A DNA stretch of 43,501 nucleotides from Anaerotignum lactatifermentans DSM 14214 (GCF_900142265.1 NZ_FRAH01000015.1:10129-53629), one strand, 5' to 3'; positions 33,304-42,641 are shown, counted from the first letter of the stretch. Made by a program: numbers and translations. Notes: a model not told the origin generated them from the letters alone.

Positions 33304-34809
33304 ATGGCAACTTACTTTACAGAACCTTCCAGAACTTTCAGCGAATACCTGCTGGTACCCGGGTATTCTTCCAAAGAATGTATGGTAGATAGCGTGAGCC
33401 TGAAAACACCCGTGGTAAAATTCAAAAAAGGGGAAGAACCCGCTTTGACCATGAACATTCCACTGGTTTCCGCTGTTATGCAGGCAGTATCTGACGACAA
33501 AATGGCAGTGGCTCTGGCAAAAGAAGGCGGCATTTCCTTCATTTTCGGCTCTCAGTCCATCGAAAGCCAGGCAGCCATGGTGGCAAGAGCAAAGGCTTAC
33601 AAAGCTGGTTTCGTGATCAGTGATTCCAACATCAGCCCCGAAAGCACACTGCAGGATATCCTGAACCTGAAAGAAAGAACAGGTCACTCCACAGTAGCTG
33701 TTACCACAGATGGTACCGCTCAGGGCAAACTGGTAGGTATGGTAACAAGCAGAGACTACCGTGTGAGCCGTCTGGACAAAGACGTGAAAGTAAAAGACTT
33801 CATGACTCCTCTGGATCAGCTGATTTATGCCCCTGCTGGCACAACACTGAAAGAAGCAAACGACATCATCTGGGACAACAAGATCAACCAACTGCCCATC
33901 GTAGACGATGAAGGCAGACTGCAGTATCTGGTATTCCGTAAAGACTACGACAGCCATAAAGAAAACAAAAACGAACTGCTGGACGCACAGAAACGTTATG
34001 TGGTAGGCGCTGGTATCAACACTCGTGACTACAAAGAACGTGTGCCCGCACTGGTAGAAGCAGGCGTTGACATCCTGTGCATCGACTCCTCCGAAGGTTA
34101 TTCCGAATGGCAGAAAATGACTCTGGACTGGGTAAGAGAAACATACGGCGATACCGTTAAAATCGGCGCTGGTAACGTTGTAGACGCAGAAGGCTTCCGT
34201 TTCCTGGCTGAATGCGGCGCGGACTTCGTTAAAGTTGGTATCGGCGGCGGCTCCATCTGTATCACAAGAGAACAGAAAGGTATCGGTCGTGGTCAGGCTT
34301 CCGCAGTTATCGAAGTGGCACAGGCAAGAGATGAATACTATAAAGCAACAGGTATCTATATCCCCATCTGCTCCGACGGCGGTATCGTTTACGACTACCA
34401 CATGACACTGGCACTGGCTATGGGTGCAGACTTTATCATGCTGGGCAGATACTTCGCTCGTTTCGACGAAAGCCCTACAAATAAAGTAAACATCAACGGC
34501 AGCTACATGAAAGAATACTGGGGCGAAGGTTCCTCCAGAGCAAGAAACTGGCAGCGTTACGACATGGGCGGCGATGCAAAACTGTCCTTTGAAGAAGGTG
34601 TTGACTCCTACGTTCCTTACGCAGGCAGCCTGCATGACAACGTAAACCTGTCTCTGAAGAAAGTAAAATCCACCATGTGCAACTGCGGCGTTCTGTCCAT
34701 CCCCGAACTGCAGGAAAAAGCAAAGATCACTGTGATTTCCACAACCAGCTTGGTAGAAGGCGGCGCTCACGACGTACTGCTGAAAGACTCCAGCAAAAAC
34801 TACAAATAA
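33304..34809 (+). CDS. guaB: inosine-5'-monophosphate dehydrogenase
   Basis: Oxidises IMP to XMP with NAD, the committed step of guanine nucleotide synthesis. The 501-residue protein has the TIM barrel with a CBS pair inserted at about residues 105-220 ([19 protein letters not shown] and [20 protein letters not shown]). The active-site loop [11 protein letters not shown] carries the catalytic Cys319, and the mobile flap [19 protein letters not shown] lies near 400-420. It stands alone between two terminators. The codon use is strongly biased, as expected of a highly expressed gene. Confidence 0.96.
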   Translation: MATYFTEPSRTFSEYLLVPGYSSKECMVDSVSLKTPVVKFKKGEEPALTMNIPLVSAVMQAVSDDKMAVALAKEGGISFIFGSQSIESQAAMVARAKAYKAGFVISDSNISPESTLQDILNLKERTGHSTVAVTTDGTAQGKLVGMVTSRDYRVSRLDKDVKVKDFMTPLDQLIYAPAGTTLKEANDIIWDNKINQLPIVDDEGRLQYLVFRKDYDSHKENKNELLDAQKRYVVGAGINTRDYKERVPALVEAGVDILCIDSSEGYSEWQKMTLDWVRETYGDTVKIGAGNVVDAEGFRFLAECGADFVKVGIGGGSICITREQKGIGRGQASAVIEVAQARDEYYKATGIYIPICSDGGIVYDYHMTLALAMGADFIMLGRYFARFDESPTNKVNINGSYMKEYWGEGSSRARNWQRYDMGGDAKLSFEEGVDSYVPYAGSLHDNVNLSLKKVKSTMCNCGVLSIPELQEKAKITVISTTSLVEGGAHDVLLKDSSKNYK

Positions 34810-34819
34810 GATATTTTTG

Positions 34820-34849
34820 GGCAGAGAAGTCAAATTCTCTGCCTTTTTT
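34820..34849 (+). terminator. guaB terminator
   Basis: GGCAGAGA pairs with TCTCTGCC around an 8-base loop, followed by TTTTTT. Confidence 0.92.
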
Positions 34850-34878
34850 CTTCTATATAATAAGAAGAAAGCCAAAAG

Positions 34879-35089
34879 AAAAAGACATTTTCCAAAAGCA
34901 ACTTCCCCTTAAGAAAACATTGGTTTTTTTGTTTCTGATTTCTTAAGGGGAACTGCGACGGCTGTCTTCAGAAGAAAACATAACAACGAAAATCTTCATA
35001 AAATAAGAAAGCCAAAATCCTTTGTCATGATAAGGATTTTGGCTTTCTTTGTTTTCTTATGAAGATGCCCCTAAGGAAAATGTCTTTTT
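34879..35089. repeat. terminator-nested palindromic repeat, copy 4 (reverse orientation)
   Basis: A 181-base element (34894-35074) begins AAAAGCAACTTCCCC and ends GAAGATGCCCCTAA. It is bracketed by a perfect 15-bp inverted repeat, AAAAAGACATTTTCC (34879-34893) / GGAAAATGTCTTTTT (35075-35089). It lies between convergent genes guaB and the unknown gene at 35124, although guaB already has its own terminator. Confidence 0.9.
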
Positions 35090-35123
35090 TTATGTCGTTT
35101 TTATGGAGTTTGGAACAGGGGAA

Positions 35124-35357
35124 TCACCATGTTTTCCCCATCATCATGGCAATGTCCATGAGTTCTGTCACCATGGCGTATGTTTCGTCGGGGTCTTTCA
35201 GACGTTCTCTGGTTTCCTCGTCGCTGTCAAAGCTGGCAACCAGCTCTCCGTAGATGTTGCAGAAATCTGCCCGCCACTCCTCTTTGACGTTTTTGTATTT
35301 GCTGAGGTGATAGCACACCTCGCTTAAATCCTGAAAGGTATAAGTATCGTGAATCAT
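35124..35357 (-). CDS. unknown 77-residue protein
   Basis: An acidic, helical 77-residue protein starting MIHDTYTFQDLSEVCYHLSK; residues 40-70 are rich in Asp and Glu (DSDEETRERLKDPDE). AAAGGAG nine bases before the ATG is a good ribosome site, and the repeat copy behind it supplies a possible terminator. I recognise no family. It has no membrane segment and no cysteine pattern that suggests metal binding. Confidence 0.6.
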   Translation of the reverse strand: MIHDTYTFQDLSEVCYHLSKYKNVKEEWRADFCNIYGELVASFDSDEETRERLKDPDETYAMVTELMDIAMMMGKTW

Positions 35358-35460
35358 GGCTTTCGCTCCTTTCGTTTCTCTGGCATTAGTATACCAAAAA
35401 AAGCGGGAGTGGAAAAGAAAAATTCAAGTGATATGATACATTTTTCAGAACGCGGAAGGG

Positions 35461-35662
35461 TTTGGGAAACAAAGGGTCAACACGTTTGCTTTGCAAACGC
35501 CAGCCATAAAAGGCTGTCCGCATCTCTTGCGGTGTGGGGTTTCCCAAATGGAATCCCAAGGGGAAAAGCGGGAGTTTCAATGCTTTTGAGCAGATGGATA
35601 TTCTGCACCCCGAAGAAAACGGGGGCAGCAAAGCTGACTTTGCGGAGCAAAGTGCTTGACCC
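35461..35662. ncRNA. candidate structured RNA or palindromic element
   Basis: The region between the unknown gene and the rib terminators is full of complementary segments. TTTGGGAAAC (35461-35470) pairs with GTTTCCCAAA (35539-35548). Inside are CGTTTGC/GCAAACG (35483-35499), AGCC/GGCT (35502-35515) and CCGCA/TGCGG (35518-35532). GGGTCAA (35474-35480) pairs with TTGACCC (35656-35662) beyond the first stem, which would be a pseudoknot. A CTTTG/CAAAG hairpin lies near 35637-35653. The coding strand, if any, is unclear. Confidence 0.45.
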
Positions 35663-35687
35663 AACTGCTTTATACTTCTGTCTAATC

Positions 35688-35747
35688 GTCAAAGGCCCCC
35701 ATGAAATGAGCCTTTGACGAAAGGTGTTCGACTTTGTCGACACCTTT
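35688..35747 (-). terminator. tandem terminator hairpins ending the rib operon
   Basis: Reading toward lower coordinates, AAAGGTGTCGA pairs with TCGAACACCTTT (35747-35720), and GTCAAAGGC pairs with GCCTTTGAC (35718-35688). They lie four bases after the ribH stop. Confidence 0.75.
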
Positions 35748-35750
35748 GAA

Positions 35751-36212
35751 TTACATCTTTCTTGCCAGATCAACCATTTCGATGGCGGAGCATGCCACGT
35801 CATAGCCTTTGTTGCCTGCTTTTGTGCCGGCACGTTCGATGGCCTGTTCGATGGTGTCTGTAGTCAGTACGCCGAACATCACAGGTACGCCTGTTTCCAG
35901 AGCGATGTGTGCTGTGCCTTTGGAAACTTCGTTGCAAACGTAGTCATAGTGGCTGGTTGCACCGCGGATGACTGCACCCAGACACAGGATAGCGTCGTAT
36001 TTGCCGCTTTTTGCCATTTTCTGTGCGATGGTGGGGATTTCAAAAGCACCGGGAACCCATGCAATAGAAATGTCGTCGCCGTCTACGCCGTGACGCACCA
36101 GAGCGTCTTCTGCGCCGCTGACCAGTTTGCTTACGATAAATTCGTTAAATCTTGCGGCAACAATGCCGATTTTCATACCCTTGCCGTTTAAATATCCTTC
36201 TAAAACTTTCAT
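35751..36212 (-). CDS. ribH: 6,7-dimethyl-8-ribityllumazine synthase
   Basis: Condenses the RibB product with the ribityl-uracil intermediate to make lumazine, the last precursor of riboflavin. The 153-residue length and motifs fit: [12 protein letters not shown] near 15-26, WVPGAFEIP near 52-60, [18 protein letters not shown] near 77-94 (with the catalytic histidine), and [17 protein letters not shown] near 113-129. It is the last gene of the rib operon. A strong SD (AGGAGG) precedes ATG 36212, 24 bases after ribBA. Confidence 0.96.
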   Translation of the reverse strand: MKVLEGYLNGKGMKIGIVAARFNEFIVSKLVSGAEDALVRHGVDGDDISIAWVPGAFEIPTIAQKMAKSGKYDAILCLGAVIRGATSHYDYVCNEVSKGTAHIALETGVPVMFGVLTTDTIEQAIERAGTKAGNKGYDVACSAIEMVDLARKM

Positions 36213-36236
36213 TGCTGTATCCTCCTGACTTTGTTT

Positions 36237-37442
36237 TTATAAAATGTGAGAGAAAATGTGACCCATTTTCTGCTGTTTTGTCTGCAAATAGAATTCATCA
36301 TCTTCCTGGGGTTCGATTTCGATAGGCACACGTTCCACAATGGAAACGCCGAAGCCGTCCAGACCATAAACCTTTGTGGGGTTGTTTGTGAGGAGCCGCA
36401 GTTCTTTTGCGCCCAGGTCCTGCAAAATCTGTGCGCCGATCCAGTATTCCCGCAGGTCAGGTGCAAAGCCCAGTTCCAGGTTGGCTTCTACGGTATCTCT
36501 GCCTCTTTCCTGCAGTTCGTAGGCTTTCAGCTTGTTGATCAGGCCGATGCCTCTGCCTTCCTGACGCATGTACAGCAGGATGCCTCTGCCTTCTTTTTCG
36601 ATCTGTGCCATGGCTGCCGCAAGCTGCTGTCCGCAGTCGCAGCGGCGGGAACCGAATACGTCACCAGTCAGGCATTCAGAGTGTACACGGCACAGCAGGT
36701 TTTTGCCGTCGCCGATGTCGCCTTTTACCAGTGCAACGTGGTGTTCGCCAGTCAGGTCGTTCACATAACCGAAAATACGGAATTCGCCGTATTTTGTGGG
36801 CATTTTTGCTTCTGCTTCCCGAATGACGTGTTTTTCGTTGCGGCGGCAATAGTTCTGCAAATCGTGGATGGTGATGAATTTCAGGTTGTATTTGTCAGCC
36901 AGTTCCCACAGGGAAGGGGTACGCATCATGGTGCCGTCGTCTGCCATGATTTCGCAGCACAGACCGCACTGTTTCAGCCCAGCCAGACGCAGCAGGTCAA
37001 CGGTAGCTTCTGTGTGTCCTTCTCTGGTGAGCACGCCGCCTCTGCGTGCAATGAGCGGGAACATGTGACCGGGACGACGGAAATCCTGGGGTTTCGCGTC
37101 GTCTTCCACGCATTTTCTTGCGGTGTAGCCGCGTTCTTCGGCGGAAATGCCTGTGGTGGTGTCTACATGGTCAATGGAAACGGTGAAAGCGGTGCAGTGG
37201 TTGTCTGTGTTGTCAGAAACCATCTGGGGCAGCATGAGCTTTTTGCCCAGTTCTTCGCTCATGGGCATGCAGATGAGCCCTTTGCCGTGGGTTGCCATAA
37301 AGTTTACGTTTTCTGTGGTGGCAAATTCTGCCGCACAAATCAAATCCCCTTCGTTTTCTCTGTCGGGGTCGTCAGTGACCAGAATCATACGACCCTGACG
37401 CAGTTCTTCCAATGCTTCTTCAATGGTGTTATATTCACGCAT
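36237..37442 (-). CDS. ribBA: bifunctional DHBP synthase / GTP cyclohydrolase II
   Basis: A fusion of two riboflavin enzymes in 401 residues. Residues ~1-200 form 3,4-dihydroxy-2-butanone-4-phosphate synthase, with the acidic metal site [11 protein letters not shown] near 24-34 and the late histidine region REGHTEA near 140. Residues ~205-400 form GTP cyclohydrolase II, with [20 protein letters not shown] near 255 supplying the three zinc cysteines and RQEGRGIGL near 295. The short acid-rich tail is normal. It lies between ribE and ribH in the conserved D-E-BA-H order. Confidence 0.96.
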   Translation of the reverse strand: MREYNTIEEALEELRQGRMILVTDDPDRENEGDLICAAEFATTENVNFMATHGKGLICMPMSEELGKKLMLPQMVSDNTDNHCTAFTVSIDHVDTTTGISAEERGYTARKCVEDDAKPQDFRRPGHMFPLIARRGGVLTREGHTEATVDLLRLAGLKQCGLCCEIMADDGTMMRTPSLWELADKYNLKFITIHDLQNYCRRNEKHVIREAEAKMPTKYGEFRIFGYVNDLTGEHHVALVKGDIGDGKNLLCRVHSECLTGDVFGSRRCDCGQQLAAAMAQIEKEGRGILLYMRQEGRGIGLINKLKAYELQERGRDTVEANLELGFAPDLREYWIGAQILQDLGAKELRLLTNNPTKVYGLDGFGVSIVERVPIEIEPQEDDEFYLQTKQQKMGHIFSHIL

Positions 37443-37460
37443 AACGTAATCCTCCTATGT

Positions 37461-38111
37461 TTAAAATCCGTTTTCCCGGAGGAAATCCATGGTCAATGTG
37501 GATTTCTTGGGAGTGGATTCTGTGTTCTTTGCTAAAAATTTCTGAATGTATTTGCCGATGACGTCTGTTTCCAGATTGCAGGCGTAGCCTTTGGGACGGT
37601 CTAAAAGGGCGGTGTGTCCGCCGGTGTGGGGGATGATGCCCACACGGAAGCTGTCTTTGCCCACATCCATGACTGTCAGGCTGGTGCCGTCAATGGCAAT
37701 AGAGCCTTTTTCCACAATGCCCGAAAGGATTTCCGGGTCTGCGCCGATGGTGAGGACAACAGCTTGTCCTTCCGGCTTCTGGGAAAGGAAAGTGCCTTGC
37801 CCGTCAATGTGCCCCGTGACCATATGCCCGCCAAAACGCCCGTCTGCCGCCATGGCTCTTTCCAGATGTACCACGCTGCCCCGTTTCAGGCTGCCCAGAT
37901 TGGTGCGGCGCAGGCTTTCCGCCATGACAAAGGCTGTAAAGCCGTCTTTTTCCAGTTTCGTCACCGTCAGACAGGTACCGTTGACGGCAATGCTGTCCCC
38001 CAGCTTTGTGCCGCCCAGTACGGTGGTGGCGGCAATTTGCAGCTCGCCGCCGTCTTTGGTGAGGGAAACACCCCGAATGGTGCCCAGTTCCTCAATGATG
38101 CCTGTGAACAT
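37461..38111 (-). CDS. ribE: riboflavin synthase, alpha chain
   Basis: Dismutates two lumazines to riboflavin and the recyclable diamino-uracil. The 216-residue protein has two internally similar barrels. The first starts MFTGIIEELGTI with SIAVNGTCLTV near 40; the second has GHIDGQGTFLS near 103 and SIAIDGTSLTV near 137. The matching repeats are the family hallmark. It starts one base after the ribD stop (TAA-ATG), so translation is coupled. Confidence 0.96.
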   Translation of the reverse strand: MFTGIIEELGTIRGVSLTKDGGELQIAATTVLGGTKLGDSIAVNGTCLTVTKLEKDGFTAFVMAESLRRTNLGSLKRGSVVHLERAMAADGRFGGHMVTGHIDGQGTFLSQKPEGQAVVLTIGADPEILSGIVEKGSIAIDGTSLTVMDVGKDSFRVGIIPHTGGHTALLDRPKGYACNLETDVIGKYIQKFLAKNTESTPKKSTLTMDFLRENGF

Positions 38112-39209
38112 TTACTTCGCCTCCTGTTTCGGGAAATCATAAACGCAGAGTACATCGTTTCCGAAGGTCTGTACTTCTGCCAGATGCAGGTCAGCCGCTT
38201 CCGATGGAAGGGATATGCCGCCTCCTGCAATGGGTGATTTTGCTGCTGCGCCCCCAAATACTTTTGCCCCAATGTATACATACGCCCGTTGTATCAGGTT
38301 TTCTGCCAGAAAAGCTGCGTTCAGTGTGGCGCCGCCTTCCAGCAGGATGCCGCTGATTTGTTTTTCCCCCAGTCTGTCCATAAGGGCAGGGAGGGGAACT
38401 TTTTCCCCGTCAAAGACAAGCACTTCTGCACCTTTTGCTGTTAGAGCTGCCTGTTTTTCTTCGTCCTTGGAACAGGTTGCCACGATAAGGGGAATGTCCT
38501 TTGCCGTCTGCACCAGTTTGCTTTCCAGGGGAATTTGCAGTTTGCTGTCACAGATGATGCGGATGGGATTCCGTGCCTCATCACCCAGTCGGCAGTTCAG
38601 CATGGGGTCGTCTGCAAGAACGGTGCCGATGCCTGCCAGTATGGCTGGATACCGCCGCCGCAGAGCATGGACATGATAGCGGCTTTCCTCGTTGGTGATC
38701 CACTGGGATGCACCGGTGACTGTGGCAATTTTTCCGTCGGCAGTCATGGCGTATTTCATTGCCACATAAGGCCGTTTCGTTGTGATGTAGTGAAAGAAAG
38801 GACCGTTGAGGGCGTCACATTCCTCCCGCAGGAAATCTTCTTCCACTTCCACGCCTGCTTCCCGGAGGATGGCTGCTCCTTTGCCTGCCACCTTGGGATT
38901 GGGGTCACGGGAACCAATGACCACTTTGGCAATGCCTGCTTCCAGCAGGGCTTCTGTGCAGGGCGGTGTCTTGCCGTAGTGACAGCAGGGCTCCAGTGTC
39001 ACATAGATAGTGGCGCCTTTGGGTGAGGTGCGGCAGTTTGCCAGGGCGTTGCGCTCCGCGTGGAGTCCGCCAAAGCGTGCGTGCCAGCCTTCCCCGATGA
39101 TCTCGCCGTCCTTGACAATGACCGCGCCCACCAGTGGGTTGGGGTCAACGGCGCCGATGCCGTTTTTGGCAAGGGCAATGGCGTGCCGCATAAAATCCTG
39201 TTTTTCCAT
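38112..39209 (-). CDS. ribD: bifunctional deaminase/reductase RibD
   Basis: First gene of the operon. Residues ~1-145 are the zinc deaminase, with HAERNAL near 50 and EPCCHYGKTPPC near 73. Residues ~147-360 are the NADPH-dependent reductase, with MKYAMTADGKIAT near 153 and LLEGGATLNAAFL near 285. Together they convert the RibA product to the ribityl-amino-uracil. ATG 39209 has AAGGAAG upstream and begins MEKQDFMRHAIALA, the usual family start, rather than an upstream in-frame codon at 39266 that lies in the terminator. Confidence 0.95.
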   Translation of the reverse strand: MEKQDFMRHAIALAKNGIGAVDPNPLVGAVIVKDGEIIGEGWHARFGGLHAERNALANCRTSPKGATIYVTLEPCCHYGKTPPCTEALLEAGIAKVVIGSRDPNPKVAGKGAAILREAGVEVEEDFLREECDALNGPFFHYITTKRPYVAMKYAMTADGKIATVTGASQWITNEESRYHVHALRRRYPAILAGIGTVLADDPMLNCRLGDEARNPIRIICDSKLQIPLESKLVQTAKDIPLIVATCSKDEEKQAALTAKGAEVLVFDGEKVPLPALMDRLGEKQISGILLEGGATLNAAFLAENLIQRAYVYIGAKVFGGAAAKSPIAGGGISLPSEAADLHLAEVQTFGNDVLCVYDFPKQEAK

Positions 39210-39232
39210 TTTCGCCACTTCCTTTTCTGCAA

Positions 39233-39272
39233 AAAAATAACCCTGAACAGACGGGAAACCGTCCACTCAGGG
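39233..39272 (-). terminator. terminator between the FMN riboswitch and ribD
   Basis: On the minus strand CCCTGAGTGGACGG pairs with CCGTCTGTTCAGGG (39272-39241), followed by a T-rich run to 39233, only 24 bases before ribD. It is the likely OFF-state terminator of the riboswitch. Confidence 0.85.
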
Positions 39273-39389
39273 CTTTGAAATCCATGAAAAAAATACGCAT
39301 ATCCAAAACAAAGGGTACCACAAACACACCCCTTTTTGGTATACACAAAAGAACAGAACAAAAACAGAAAAATCTGCCTTGTACTGTCA

Positions 39390-39528
39390 TGATCTTCTTC
39401 CATCCAGACTATACTGTCGGTTTTGGAATCTCACCAAATCCTGACTTGAACCTATGCCAAATCCTACGCATCGCTGCGCTCGCGGACTATACCGCCGATC
39501 GGGAATTTCACCCTGCCCTGAAGATACT
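39390..39528 (-). promoter_or_regulatory. FMN riboswitch (RFN element)
   Basis: On the minus strand the consensus blocks occur in order: TCTTCAGGGCAGGGTGAAA, TTCCCGATCGGCGGTATAGT, CCGCGAGCG, GGATTTGGTGAGATTCCAA, ACCGACAGTATAGTCTGG and ATGGAAGAAGAT. It stands upstream of ribD, where FMN binding normally causes premature termination. Confidence 0.97.
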
Positions 39529-39550
39529 GCCGTATGTAGTTGACGCATTT

Positions 39551-39579
39551 ATCATAGACCCATGTTAAGAAAAAAACAA
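39551..39579 (-). promoter_or_regulatory. promoter of the rib operon
   Basis: On the minus strand TTGTTT (39579-39574) and TATGAT (39556-39551) are 17 bases apart and lie just before the FMN aptamer. Confidence 0.78.
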
Positions 39580-39773
39580 GCCCCTTTTTTGAAAAAAATT
39601 GCATGGATTTGCATACAAAATTTCGTTATATTTGCATAATGACAGGAAAATGCAAATGCAGACTGCCAAAAAAACAGAACGGGCGCTTTTGGGAAAAAAG
39701 AGGGAAAAATCAGGGGCTTTGGGGCAAAATAACAGGGGCAAAAAGAAAATTGCAATTTGTATGAATTTTTCTC

Positions 39774-39802
39774 TTGCCTTTTGTGCAAAAGTATGGTAGA
39801 GT
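39774..39802 (+). promoter_or_regulatory. promoter of the P-type ATPase leader
   Basis: TTGCCT (39774-39779) and TAGAGT (39797-39802) are 17 bases apart. Transcription would begin near 39809, at the edge of the riboswitch. Confidence 0.6.
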
Positions 39803-39805
39803 CAT

Positions 39806-39922
39806 TGTAATAAAAGGGAGTAGCTTGTGCGGCAAGCCGCATCGTCAGCGTTCGTCATCTCGGTGTTATTACCCGGGCGCGACTAAAAGAACATTTTCTT
39901 GAAAAGCAAGACTTTTATTGCA
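39806..39922 (+). promoter_or_regulatory. yybP-ykoY (manganese-sensing) riboswitch
   Basis: The conserved AGGGAGTAGC (39815-39824) and the 3' partner GCAAGACTTTT (39906-39916) are present. AATAAAAG on the 5' side pairs with CTTTTATT on the 3' side to close the aptamer, and a structured middle lies between (CGGC/GCCG and CCGGG-containing arms). This is the layout of the yybP-ykoY family, which senses Mn2+ and often precedes P-type ATPase genes. The P1 3' strand is also the 5' arm of the terminator, so metal binding should permit transcription. Confidence 0.83.
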
Positions 39923-39958
39923 TAACGAGAGGATTCGGTGCAATAAAAGTCTTTTTTA
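39908..39958 (+). terminator. expression-platform terminator of the manganese riboswitch
   Basis: AAGACTTTTATTGC (39908-39921) pairs perfectly with GCAATAAAAGTCTT (39940-39953), followed by TTTT. It competes with the aptamer closing stem. Confidence 0.9.
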
Positions 39959-39990
39959 TTTGCACGGGACACAGAGAAAGGGGAATTTCT

Positions 39991-42585
39991 ATGGATAAAC
40001 AATGGAAATTATCGCAGGAAGAACTCCTGCAGGAACTGAACAGCTCCATGAACGGGCTGACAGCGGAAGAAGCAAAGAAACGGCTGGAACAGTACGGCTA
40101 CAACAAATTGCAGGAAGGCAAGCGCAAAGGCGTTTTGCAGGTATTTGCGGAACAGTTTGCTGACCTTTTGGTAATCATTCTGATTATCGCAGCCATCATT
40201 TCCGCTCTGACAGGCGGTCTGGAAGGCACCATCGTTATTCTAGCAGTGCTCATCCTCAATGCCATTTTGGGTACGGTGCAGCACTTCAAAGCCCAGAAAT
40301 CTCTGGACAGCCTGAAGGCTATGGCAGCACCCAATGCCCGTGTCATTCGTGACGGTCAGAAAATGGAAGTGCCTGCGGCAGAACTGGTGCCCGGCGACAT
40401 TCTGCTCTTGGAAGCAGGGGACGTGACCGCAGCAGACGGTCGTGTATTGCAGAACTTCTCCTTGCAGGTCAGCGAAAGTGCACTGACAGGGGAATCTGAA
40501 AACGTAAACAAAATCGACACACCCATTGATCAGGATGAACTGCCTTTGGGCGACAGACTGAATATGGTATACAGCAGCTCTCTGGTGTCCTACGGCCGTG
40601 CGGTGGTACTGGTCACAGGTACAGGGATGCAGACAGAAATCGGTAAGATTGCCGACCTGATGGAATCCGCACAGGAAAAGGCAACACCCCTCCAGCGCAG
40701 TCTGGACGATTTCTCCAAGAAACTGTCCATCATCATCATGGTCATCTGTGCCATCGTCTTTGGTCTGGGTGTATGGCGGAACATGGGTCTGGCGGAATCT
40801 TTGATGTTTGCTGTGGCTCTGGCAGTTGCTGCCATTCCCGAAGCCCTCAGCTCTATCGTGACCATCGGTCTTGCCATTGGTACCCAGAAAATGGCAAAAG
40901 AAAACGCCATCATCAAAAACCTCCGTGCCGTGGAAGGTCTGGGCTGTGTATCCGTTATCTGTTCTGATAAAACAGGTACTTTGACACAGAACCGCATGAC
41001 TGTAAAGAAAGCTTATGCCAACGGCAAAGTTTGGGAACCCGAAGAAGCAAAAGGCAATGATAAAGCCGTGAACGGTCTGGTGGCAGAAAGTGTATTGTGT
41101 AATGACGGCGCCATCAACGGTGAAACAGCGGTAGGCGACCCTACAGAAACGGCTCTGCTGTCCTTCTGCCGTACCATCGGCGGCGATGAAAATAAAGTCA
41201 GAGAAGAATTCCCTCGTTTGCAGGAAATTCCCTTTGACTCCGACAGAAAACTCATGTCTACTCTGCATTTCAGAAATAACCGTTATGAAATGCTCATCAA
41301 AGGCGCGCCCGACGTGCTGCTGGCAAGATGTACTTCTGTGGAACAGAACGGCGAAGTCCTGCCTTTGACAGACGAAATCCGCAGCGCCATCGTAGACCAG
41401 AACAGAGATTTCTCCTCTCAGGGTCTGCGTGTGCTGGCATTTGCCAAAAAGGTGCTTTCTGAAAACCGCCCTCTGACATTGGAGGACGAAACCGACCTGA
41501 TTTTCACTGGTTTGATTGCTATGATGGACCCTCCTCGTGTGGAATCCGCGCCTGCTGTTGCGGACTGCCGCAGAGCCGGTATCCGTCCTGTTATGATTAC
41601 CGGTGACCATAAGATCACTGCTTCTGCCATCGCAAAAGAAATCGGCATCCTGCAGGATGGCGACAGAGCTGTGGAAGGCAGCGAGCTGGAAAAAATGACA
41701 GATGAAGAACTTCGCAACGAAGTAGAACATATTTCCGTTTATGCCCGTGTATCTCCCGAGCATAAAATCCGTATCGTAAGAGCATGGCAGGACAGAGGTC
41801 ATGTGGCAGCTATGACAGGTGACGGCGTCAACGACGCGCCCGCACTGAAACAGGCTGACATCGGTATTGCCATGGGTATTACTGGTACAGAAGTATCCAA
41901 GGACGCAGCGTCCATGATTCTGACAGACGATAACTTCGCAACCATCGTCAAAGCCGTAGCCAACGGCAGAAACGTATACACCAACATCAAGAACTCCATC
42001 AAGTTCCTGCTTTCCGGTAACCTGGCTGGTATTCTGGTGGTTATGATCACATCCCTCTTTGGTCTGCCTCTGCCTTTCACAGCAGTACAGCTGCTGTTCA
42101 TCAACCTTTTGACAGACAGCTTGCCCGCACTGGCAGTGAACATGGAAAAACCCACTGGCGACCTGCTGAACCAGAAACCCAGAAGCCCCAAAGAAGGCAT
42201 TCTGACAAAAGACTTCTTGCAGACACTGGGTATCCAGGGTGCCCTCATTGCAGTGGCAACCATGGCAGCTTTCTATCTGGGTATGCAGATCAACAACGGC
42301 ATGGCTTGTACCATGGCTTTCGCAACACTTTGTATGGCACGTCTGTTCCACGGCTTCAACTGCCGCGGCTCCCGTTCCATCTTCCGTCTGCCTTCCAATC
42401 CTTACAGCGTAGGTGCTTTCTTCGTAGGCACACTGCTGCTGATGCTGGTACTGTTTGTGCCCGCACTCCATGGATTGTTTGACATCGACAACGCTCTGAC
42501 ACTGACAAACATCGGTCAGATTGTAGGTCTGGCATTTGCGCCTACCTTCCTGATCCAGCTGTCCAGAATCGTCAGAGGCAAATAA
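39991..42585 (+). CDS. P2A-type cation-transporting ATPase (Ca2+/Mn2+)
   Basis: An 864-residue P-type pump. Motifs in order: an N-terminal cation-ATPase domain, ALTGESE near 165, AIPEALSSI near 285 (transmembrane ion site), DKTGTLT with the phosphorylated Asp326, KGAPD near 434, and the hinge TGDGVNDAPALKQADIG near 610, plus ten hydrophobic helices. It resembles bacterial calcium ATPases of the YoaB type. The upstream manganese riboswitch makes Mn2+ export a strong candidate role, with the gene on when manganese is high. Ion choice is inferred from context, not shown by residues alone. Confidence 0.93.
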   Translation: MDKQWKLSQEELLQELNSSMNGLTAEEAKKRLEQYGYNKLQEGKRKGVLQVFAEQFADLLVIILIIAAIISALTGGLEGTIVILAVLILNAILGTVQHFKAQKSLDSLKAMAAPNARVIRDGQKMEVPAAELVPGDILLLEAGDVTAADGRVLQNFSLQVSESALTGESENVNKIDTPIDQDELPLGDRLNMVYSSSLVSYGRAVVLVTGTGMQTEIGKIADLMESAQEKATPLQRSLDDFSKKLSIIIMVICAIVFGLGVWRNMGLAESLMFAVALAVAAIPEALSSIVTIGLAIGTQKMAKENAIIKNLRAVEGLGCVSVICSDKTGTLTQNRMTVKKAYANGKVWEPEEAKGNDKAVNGLVAESVLCNDGAINGETAVGDPTETALLSFCRTIGGDENKVREEFPRLQEIPFDSDRKLMSTLHFRNNRYEMLIKGAPDVLLARCTSVEQNGEVLPLTDEIRSAIVDQNRDFSSQGLRVLAFAKKVLSENRPLTLEDETDLIFTGLIAMMDPPRVESAPAVADCRRAGIRPVMITGDHKITASAIAKEIGILQDGDRAVEGSELEKMTDEELRNEVEHISVYARVSPEHKIRIVRAWQDRGHVAAMTGDGVNDAPALKQADIGIAMGITGTEVSKDAASMILTDDNFATIVKAVANGRNVYTNIKNSIKFLLSGNLAGILVVMITSLFGLPLPFTAVQLLFINLLTDSLPALAVNMEKPTGDLLNQKPRSPKEGILTKDFLQTLGIQGALIAVATMAAFYLGMQINNGMACTMAFATLCMARLFHGFNCRGSRSIFRLPSNPYSVGAFFVGTLLLMLVLFVPALHGLFDIDNALTLTNIGQIVGLAFAPTFLIQLSRIVRGK

Positions 42586-42597
42586 GATTACGTCACC

Positions 42598-42636
42598 CTA
42601 TGGGGTTATGTGCAGTATAACCCCATAGCGATTTTT
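42598..42636 (+). terminator. terminator after the P-type ATPase
   Basis: CTATGGGGTTAT pairs with ATAACCCCATAG around GTGCAGT, followed by CGATTTTT. Confidence 0.9.
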
Positions 42637-42641
42637 GATAT

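Noticed and set aside
35349-35717. A 122-codon plus-strand open frame in the structured region
   Set aside because: Several overlapping frames on both strands cover these inverted repeats; none has a ribosome site or recognisable domain.
40240-42471. A 743-codon open frame on the minus strand
   Set aside because: It is fully antisense to the P-type ATPase, with cysteine/histidine-rich shadow composition and no ribosome site.
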